Assembly (NCBI GenBank): GCA_001797845.1
Contig: MGQN01000017.1
Span: 69,953-89,428, forward strand
DNA: 19,476 nt
Origin: Deltaproteobacteria bacterium RBG_16_44_11
GTDB taxonomy: Bacteria; Desulfobacterota; Syntrophia; Syntrophales; Smithellaceae
Direction of reading: 5' to 3'
A program made the translations under genes and the position numbers. Each line of letters opens with the position of its first letter. The stretch's first letter is position 1. Shown piece by piece: positions 14,434 through 19,476 of this stretch. The notes beneath the pieces were generated by a model. The model had not been told where the DNA came from. It saw nothing but the letters and a program-made list of their open reading frames with translations, and ran no database searches.

Positions 14434-16632
14434 ATGGAAAAAATTGATTTGATTAATGATGTAGATGGAAACACTAGATCGCTAACGGAGGCAGAGTCAA
14501 AAAAATTATTAAATACTTACGGGGTGCCGGTCGTAGAAGAAACCGTCGCCCCGACGATAGAGGAAGCAATTATCCAGGCCAGCATTATCGGCTTTCCTGT
14601 TGTCTTGAAAGGTCTGGGAACGAAATTAACTCACAAGACCGAAAGGGGTCTGGTGAAGTTGAATTTGCGCTCCGCCGAAGATGTTAAGAGTGCCTGCCTG
14701 GATATTCAAAAATCAGCAGGTGCGGATTTAGAAGGATTTTTATTACAGCCGCAGATATTGGGAAAGCGGGAATTTGTCGCCGGTTTGTTTCGTGATGAAC
14801 AGTTCGGGCCCGTGGTCATGTTCGGATTGGGAGGCGTATTTACCGAAGCTCTCGGGGATGTCGTATTTCGCATCGCTCCCTTCAATAAAATTCAAGCAAA
14901 AGACATGATGGAAGAAATTTTATCCCGGAAACTGTTGGGCAGCTTTCGTGGTGAAGCCCCCGCCGACAAAAATCAACTAATTAATGTATTGTTGGGATTG
15001 TCACGTTTGGGCGTGGAGCGTCCTGAGATAAAGGAAGTGGATATTAATCCTTTGTTGATTGCTCCCGATGGCCACGTGACCGCCGTCGATGCTCTTGTGG
15101 TTATCAGCAAAGACAATGCATCGGTTGACAACGATTTGGGGGAAGAAAGGACACCTCAAGAAATCAAAGCAATCAATGCCGCCCTCGACACGATGATTCA
15201 CGCAAAAAGTATCGCCGTCATCGGCGCAATGCGCCCGCGCGCGAAAGGTTTTCGCGGCATGTTCGGATGCATTAAGGATTTCGGTTTTCCGGGAAAACTC
15301 TATCCGATAAATCCTAAGGCCCAGGAAATAGACGGTGTCAAGACATATCCCTCTCTTGTTTCCTTGCCTAAACCGGTTGATCTGGTTGTTATCGCCGTTC
15401 CGGCGCCATTTGTGCCCGACGCGCTTAGAGATTGCGTTGCTTCCGGCAATAAAAATGTCCACATTTTTTCTTCGGGTTTCAAGGAAACGGGCGAAGAAGA
15501 AGGTATGAAGCTCCAGGCGGAAATTGAAAAGATTGCGGCGGAAGGCCACCTCAATGTCATCGGCCCTAATTGCATGGGATTTTACGTTCCCAAATCGCGT
15601 ATCCTTACGTGGATTGGAGCTCCCGAAAAAAGCGGTCCTGTTTCTTTTGTCAGCCAAAGCGGAGGGCACGCGCAGGATTTTATCAATTACGCCAGCGTTC
15701 ATTTCGGTATTTATTTCAACAAAGTCATTAGTTATGGGAACGCTTTGACATTGGATAGCACCGATTTTCTTGAATATCTGGCTAATGATGACGAAACCAA
15801 AATCATCGCCATGTATCTGGAAGGAGTAAAAAGCGGCCGCAAACTGCTGGAACTGATTACCAAAATCAACCGAAAAAAGCCGGTCATTATTCTCAAGGCC
15901 GGATTAACGGAATCCGGCGCACGGGCGGTATCATCTCACACCGGGTCCATGGCGGGCGGTGAAAAAATATGGAATGCCGTTTTTAAACAAAGCGGCGCGG
16001 TTAGAGTAAGCTCTTTAGAGGAAATGGCCGAAGTAACATCTGTCTTTCTTAATTTAGGCAAATCCGAGGGACGTAGGGTGGCTGTGATCGGAACCGGAGG
16101 CGGTATCGGCGTCGCGGCGGCGGACAGCTGTGCTCAGGCAGGATTGGACCTTACCGTATTGCCTGACGAAGTCACAAAAAAACTGCGGGAGTTCATACCT
16201 CCCGCGGGAAACATGATCCGTAATCCCATTGACGCGCATATATTGTTTTTTGAACTGGAGGCGCTGGGAAAAACTTTAGCTCTTTTATCCGATGGATATA
16301 TCGATATGTTTATCATTTCCCTTCATATAGAATGGCTGTATAATTTTGATAACGGCGCTCACATTGAAAACATCGCGACCTATTTAGCGCAAACAGCACG
16401 GAAGCACGCGAAGGGAAAGCCGCTGGTCGTTGTTTGGCGGCAATATCAACCCGATCCGAAATATAAGAAAAGGCGTATCTTGCTGGAACAAATTCTGCTT
16501 AAAGCCGGTATCCCTGTATATGACGGTCTGCCGCGAGCGGTTTTTGCTCTTTCCAAGCTGGCTGAATATCATGAATTTCAAAGAAAGCAGATTGACGATA
16601 AGAAAAAATGTTGTGCCGGAAAAAAATGTTAG
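14434..16632 (+). CDS. Acyl-CoA synthetase (NDP-forming), fused beta-alpha subunits
   Basis: A 732-aa enzyme that interconverts acyl-CoA + ADP + Pi with acid + CoA + ATP, energy conserving in anaerobes. The N-terminal ATP-grasp half (about 1-228) has GFPVVLKGLGTKLTHKTERG with the beta-subunit phosphorelay His67. The C-terminal half has the CoA-binding Rossmann domain (from about 250; SIAVIGAMRP, VIGPNCMGF), the succinyl-CoA-ligase-like domain with VSQSGGHAQD, and SSHTGSMAGG with the alpha-subunit phospho-His502. The order is ATP-grasp first, reversed from the more common alpha-beta fusions. The tail ends KKKCCAGKKC, an unusual Cys/Lys cluster. The start at 14434 directly follows the stop of a six-codon in-frame mini-ORF at 14413. 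The substrate (acetate or other acids) cannot be read from the sequence. Confidence 0.92.
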   Translation: MEKIDLINDVDGNTRSLTEAESKKLLNTYGVPVVEETVAPTIEEAIIQASIIGFPVVLKGLGTKLTHKTERGLVKLNLRSAEDVKSACLDIQKSAGADLEGFLLQPQILGKREFVAGLFRDEQFGPVVMFGLGGVFTEALGDVVFRIAPFNKIQAKDMMEEILSRKLLGSFRGEAPADKNQLINVLLGLSRLGVERPEIKEVDINPLLIAPDGHVTAVDALVVISKDNASVDNDLGEERTPQEIKAINAALDTMIHAKSIAVIGAMRPRAKGFRGMFGCIKDFGFPGKLYPINPKAQEIDGVKTYPSLVSLPKPVDLVVIAVPAPFVPDALRDCVASGNKNVHIFSSGFKETGEEEGMKLQAEIEKIAAEGHLNVIGPNCMGFYVPKSRILTWIGAPEKSGPVSFVSQSGGHAQDFINYASVHFGIYFNKVISYGNALTLDSTDFLEYLANDDETKIIAMYLEGVKSGRKLLELITKINRKKPVIILKAGLTESGARAVSSHTGSMAGGEKIWNAVFKQSGAVRVSSLEEMAEVTSVFLNLGKSEGRRVAVIGTGGGIGVAAADSCAQAGLDLTVLPDEVTKKLREFIPPAGNMIRNPIDAHILFFELEALGKTLALLSDGYIDMFIISLHIEWLYNFDNGAHIENIATYLAQTARKHAKGKPLVVVWRQYQPDPKYKKRRILLEQILLKAGIPVYDGLPRAVFALSKLAEYHEFQRKQIDDKKKCCAGKKC

Positions 16633-16668
16633 TTTTGGTTCAGACAAAATAAGATTAGACTATTTAAT

Positions 16669-17901
16669 TTATCCCTCGGCATTTTTCAGCGCCGCCGCCA
16701 GATAGATAGAAAATGTGGTTCCCGAATTTGCGATGGATTCCACAGTTATCAAACCATTGTGGTTTTTGATAATGGAATCGCTGATGGCCAGCCCCAGGCC
16801 AATTCCACCCCGTCCCTTTTTCTCTTTGGTTGTGAAATAAGGATCGAATATCCGGGAAAGGTTTTCTCTGGGTATGCCAATGCCATTGTCCTTAATCGTA
16901 ATACGTATATAATTTCCTTGTCCCAGAGTCCGAATATTTGTTCCGGTTGTCGTATTTTCGGCAATAAGCTCCACAATACCGCCGTTAGTTATCGCCTCTC
17001 TGGCATTAATCAAAAAATTTTCTATTACTTGCCTGATTTGGGCGGCATCGATTTCCGAAGGCCATAGGTCTTTGGTTATAGAAACTCTACAGGTGATGCC
17101 GGAATCGTTAAAGACATTTTTGACGGCATCTCTTAACAGCGGCTCCAATTTTTCCACTTTGCGGACAGGATAACCTCCCTGCGCGAATGTAATCAGCCGG
17201 TGCGCTAATTCTTTTGCCTGCAGGCCGGCGCGTTCCGCTATCGCCAAACCATCTTCCATAATTTTATCTTCATCCGTTGCGGATATTTTGGCCAGAAAAA
17301 CATTTCGCAGAATCGCGGAGAGCAGGCTGTCGAAATCTTTGGCCACGCCATCGGCAAATGTGCCCAGTGATTCCACCTTGCTTCTGCGCAACAGCTCTTC
17401 CTCCACTATTTTTTGTTCGGTAATGTCTTCCAGCGTTTCCATCGCGCCGAATACATTGCCGCGCGCATCTCTGATAGCCGCGGAAGTTATACGAAACCAT
17501 ATCCCCTTTTCACCCAGCTCGGAAAAAAATTCCGTAACCTCGTAAGCTTCTTCCAGCAAATTTGATTTCGCCCAGTTTCCGGAGTAAAAATTGGTAATCT
17601 GTTCGACCTTGTTATCCAGGATTAAATCCGCCATGCAGGGACGCTCTGTTTTATAAAATACCCGCCAGTGCTGATTGGTGCCGACAATTTCACGGGGACT
17701 GATTGAGCTTAGCGCCTGCAGGGCCTTGTTCCAGTACATTACTTTATGATCTTTTGAGATAACAAAAGTAGGGATAGGTGAGCTATGGATAATACTTATT
17801 AATTTTTGTTCAGCCCGGCGGCCGCGCCACATCACATAGGCAAAGCTGACAATTACCGTCATTGCCAGAGCCAAAATAAAAATGAGAAAATGGACATCCA
17901 T
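16669..17901 (-). CDS. PAS-domain histidine-kinase-like protein lacking the H-box His
   Basis: A 410-aa protein. An N-terminal TM helix (residues 4-25) precedes a PAS domain (about 35-170, PTFVISKDHKVMYWNKA and the PAC-like GAMETLEDITEQ) and an HK core. The ATP-binding module is complete: N-box INAREAI, G1 DNGIGIP, F-box FDPYFTTK and G2 GGIGLGLAIS. The H-box, usually LGTLAGGIAHDFNNLL, reads LGTFADGVAKDFDSLL, so Lys188 (codon AAA at 17338-17340) replaces the phospho-accepting His. It may therefore be a signalling pseudokinase, an ATP-dependent partner of another kinase, or use another acceptor. There is no receiver domain or adjacent regulator gene. It is convergent with the acyl-CoA synthetase gene and ends 36 bases after it. 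Confidence 0.9.
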   Translation of the reverse strand: MDVHFLIFILALAMTVIVSFAYVMWRGRRAEQKLISIIHSSPIPTFVISKDHKVMYWNKALQALSSISPREIVGTNQHWRVFYKTERPCMADLILDNKVEQITNFYSGNWAKSNLLEEAYEVTEFFSELGEKGIWFRITSAAIRDARGNVFGAMETLEDITEQKIVEEELLRRSKVESLGTFADGVAKDFDSLLSAILRNVFLAKISATDEDKIMEDGLAIAERAGLQAKELAHRLITFAQGGYPVRKVEKLEPLLRDAVKNVFNDSGITCRVSITKDLWPSEIDAAQIRQVIENFLINAREAITNGGIVELIAENTTTGTNIRTLGQGNYIRITIKDNGIGIPRENLSRIFDPYFTTKEKKGRGGIGLGLAISDSIIKNHNGLITVESIANSGTTFSIYLAAALKNAEG

Positions 17902-17909
17902 AATAAAAT

Positions 17910-17938
17910 TATATATCCAAAACGATTAAGGATAACAA
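17910..17938 (-). promoter_or_regulatory. Candidate promoter abutting the HK-like start
   Basis: TTGTTA and TATATA (an overlapping TATAAT is also present) have a 17-base spacer on the minus strand. The -10 is only about 9 bases from the ATG at 17901, implying a nearly leaderless transcript, and no ribosome site is visible. Confidence 0.4.
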
Positions 17939-18209
17939 ACCATATCGCCAAATTCGATAGCAAGATTAGGGGGAAAATGCAAGTACAACGATAAATGAAA
18001 TAGACAATAGTTTACAGGAACGCCCACGTGCTTCCCTGCCAACTCTGTGACTCGCAAGATGTATCACGATTAAAGATGCGACCTTTCTTACAAGGTAACT
18101 GAGTCAATACCATGAGGTTCATAGAAAAAAGATTACCGAGGTAAGCAGGGCGGCAGAAGGAAAATTTAGTTTTCTTTTTAACCTCGAAAAGTAATTCATG
18201 CGATCATAA

Positions 18210-18250
18210 GGTTGTTCCGGCTGCCATAAGAAACACCAGCCGAAACAACC
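18210..18250. other. Long stem-loop in the lyase-HK gap
   Basis: GGTTGTTCCGGCTG (18210-18223) pairs with CAGCCGAAACAACC (18237-18250): 14 positions with one mismatch and a 13-base loop. It lies about 75 bases past the lyase stop on the minus strand. There is no T-run, so it could be mRNA-stabilising, a factor-dependent terminator or part of a small RNA. Confidence 0.5.
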
Positions 18251-18274
18251 TCCCACCGCCGGCAAATTGGAACA

Positions 18275-18301
18275 GATAAGGAACTTTAATATATCCTTAT
18301 C
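18275..18301 (-). terminator. Possible terminator stem-loop after the lyase gene
   Basis: GATAAGGA (18275-18282) and TCCTTATC (18294-18301) form a perfect 8-bp stem with an 11-base loop, 22 bases after the lyase stop. The stem is AT-rich and no clear T-run follows on the minus strand. Confidence 0.3.
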
Positions 18302-18323
18302 CGATTATGTCCTGCCCCACGAA

Positions 18324-19476
18324 TTAGAGTTCGTTTCCGAAATCAGCTTTGAATGTCTTTACAAGTTTCGCTCCCCAGTCGCCGCCCACCGTTTCCAGCT
18401 TGCCGAAAAAGAAGCGCATTACCGGCGGCTCCTCCACAAAGCGTAACCCGCCGATGATATCCTTATGATGATGCAGCCAGGCTAGTCGATCCGCAACGTA
18501 CTCGATATGCCCAAGAGTATAGGTACGTCGCGGGATGGCGATGCGCACAAGCTCCATTTTGGCTGTAACTTCCTTGCCGTTCCGGTCCCGGTCTTCAGAC
18601 ATCGTACCACGCTCGACGCCTCTTGCCCCTGAAACAAGATACATGGCCGCATTCAGCGCCTCCGCGGGATACTGAAGCGGGGGGATGTTCGGCAAAAACT
18701 CGCGGGCATTTACATGACAAGCCAGCCCGCCCGGCGGGGTAACGACCGGAACGCCGTATTCCTGCAAACGTTCGACAAAACATTTGATAAATTCAGGGCT
18801 GCTGCCCGCAACTTCCATCTGAGTCATTTCCTCCAGCCCTACTGCCATAGCTTCAATTTCCTTTGTGGACATACCGCCATAGGTCGAAAATCCCTCGTAC
18901 ACCGGCAGCCATGTCATCAGCTGGTCAAAGTGTTGTTTGTTGTTTGTTGCAATAAGGCCTCCGCGAGCACCGCCGCTCTTGCGACCCGACATATAGAGGA
19001 TATCGACATGACTCATCATTTCTAAAAGAATTTCTTGAATCGATTTATCAGCGTATCCTTTTTCACGCTGCTTGATGAAATAAGCGTTTTCTCCGATAAG
19101 GCTGCCATCCATCACCATCAAAATGCCGTTTGATTTGGCGATTTTCTCGACGTCCCGCAGGTTTTGCATGGAGAACGGCTGGCCACCGATCAGGTTCGTT
19201 GTCGCTTCCATGCGGATAAAAGCGATATTTTCACGGCCATGCTGCTCAATGGACTTCTTGAGCTTTGTAATATCGATGTTTCCCTTGAATGGCATGCTTC
19301 CGGCGGGAATCAGGGCTTCGTCAGCCACCAGGTCGATGATCTGAGAACCAACGAGCTCCACATGAACCCTGGTCGAGGGAAAGTGATAGTTCGTCAACAC
19401 AACTTGTGGTGATTTGAGAAACACTTTCACCAGCAAGTGTTCCGCGGCTCGTCCCTGGTGGACCGGTAACGTGTGT
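18324..19476 (-). CDS. PLP-dependent beta-eliminating lyase (tryptophanase / tyrosine phenol-lyase family), 5' end cut off
   Basis: About 384 C-terminal residues of a roughly 450-470-aa family. These enzymes split tryptophan to indole or tyrosine to phenol, with pyruvate and ammonia. Reading continues to the window edge (TLPVHQGRAAEHLL is the conserved entry), so the true start is outside and the internal TTG at 19436 is not the start. Conserved features include the PLP lysine in MSGRKSGG (codon 18978-18980), the cofactor-ring Asp in VMDGS, GENAYFIKQRE, TTNLIGGQP, EGFSTYGG and IPRRTYT. NYHF and HVEL resemble tyrosine phenol-lyase more than tryptophanase. The usual DSARF is DGSLI here, so the arginine that touches the PLP oxygen is leucine. 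Substrate is therefore uncertain; a divergent subfamily is likely. Confidence 0.85.
   Translation of the reverse strand, partial: HTLPVHQGRAAEHLLVKVFLKSPQVVLTNYHFPSTRVHVELVGSQIIDLVADEALIPAGSMPFKGNIDITKLKKSIEQHGRENIAFIRMEATTNLIGGQPFSMQNLRDVEKIAKSNGILMVMDGSLIGENAYFIKQREKGYADKSIQEILLEMMSHVDILYMSGRKSGGARGGLIATNNKQHFDQLMTWLPVYEGFSTYGGMSTKEIEAMAVGLEEMTQMEVAGSSPEFIKCFVERLQEYGVPVVTPPGGLACHVNAREFLPNIPPLQYPAEALNAAMYLVSGARGVERGTMSEDRDRNGKEVTAKMELVRIAIPRRTYTLGHIEYVADRLAWLHHHKDIIGGLRFVEEPPVMRFFFGKLETVGGDWGAKLVKTFKADFGNEL

Larger units (their letters stand above)
17902..18323. other. 422-base non-coding gap
   Basis: It separates the HK-like gene from the lyase gene; both lie on the minus strand. I find no ORF of substance and no tRNA. 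It holds the HK promoter candidate, a long imperfect hairpin (18210-18250) and an 8-bp stem-loop (18275-18301) after the lyase stop. Otherwise nothing is recognisable. Confidence 0.8.

Noticed and set aside
15001..15702. 233-aa open frame on the minus strand inside the acyl-CoA synthetase gene
   Set aside because: It is antisense to a clearly coding region with strong family motifs; its translation has no recognisable domain and it lacks a ribosome site.
1..19476. CRISPR arrays, insertion sequences, phage genes, rRNA
   Set aside because: No regularly spaced repeats, transposase or phage-type reading frames, or rRNA segments were seen.

Overview
The window reads as chromosomal DNA of a Gram-negative, probably anaerobic bacterium. 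The best guess is a Desulfobacterota/Syntrophia-like lineage. This is an inference from a fused NDP-forming acyl-CoA synthetase, a tryptophanase/tyrosine phenol-lyase-type lyase, an archaeal/fungal-type aspartate-semialdehyde dehydrogenase, EttA, and moderate GC content. No rRNA or other direct taxonomic marker is present.

Layout. (1) 1-1865, minus: ribF followed by asd (asd runs off the left edge). (2) 1983-2069, plus: tRNA-Leu(CAG) with its own promoter. (3) 2209-6059, plus: a tight five-gene operon of CcdA/DsbD-like membrane thiol reductant carrier, exported TlpA-like thioredoxin, PspC-domain protein, metallo-beta-lactamase-fold hydrolase and the ribosome-associated ABC-F ATPase EttA. (4) 6060-6292: a GC-rich intergenic element. 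(5) 6293-13652: an all-minus accessory block of exported or membrane proteins. It holds two small membrane proteins, three TPR proteins sharing a leader region, a secreted inhibitory-type serpin, a multi-TM protein, and a 446-aa exported protein with a knottin-like six-cysteine spacing and GTLGLK repeats. Between these genes lie an ankyrin-repeat fragment and a relict leader start. (6) 13873-14163, minus: YhbY ribosome-assembly protein. (7) 14434-16632, plus: acyl-CoA synthetase (NDP-forming) with an ATP-grasp-first domain order. (8) 16669-17901, minus: PAS/histidine-kinase-like protein whose H-box histidine is lysine. (9) 17902-18323: non-coding. (10) 18324-19476, minus: divergent PLP beta-eliminating lyase, cut by the right edge.

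Housekeeping genes (ribF, asd, tRNA, ettA, yhbY) frame the accessory block at 6.3-13.7 kb, which is the most unusual part. Its products nearly all carry export signals or membrane segments. One is a serpin with a textbook inhibitory hinge and a predicted P1 lysine, and another carries a cysteine pattern like small inhibitor-cystine-knot proteins. Leader peptide DNA appears to have been duplicated and shuffled between otherwise different TPR proteins. Outside the block, the kinase lacking its phospho-acceptor histidine and the lyase lacking the expected PLP-contacting arginine are the most notable deviations.
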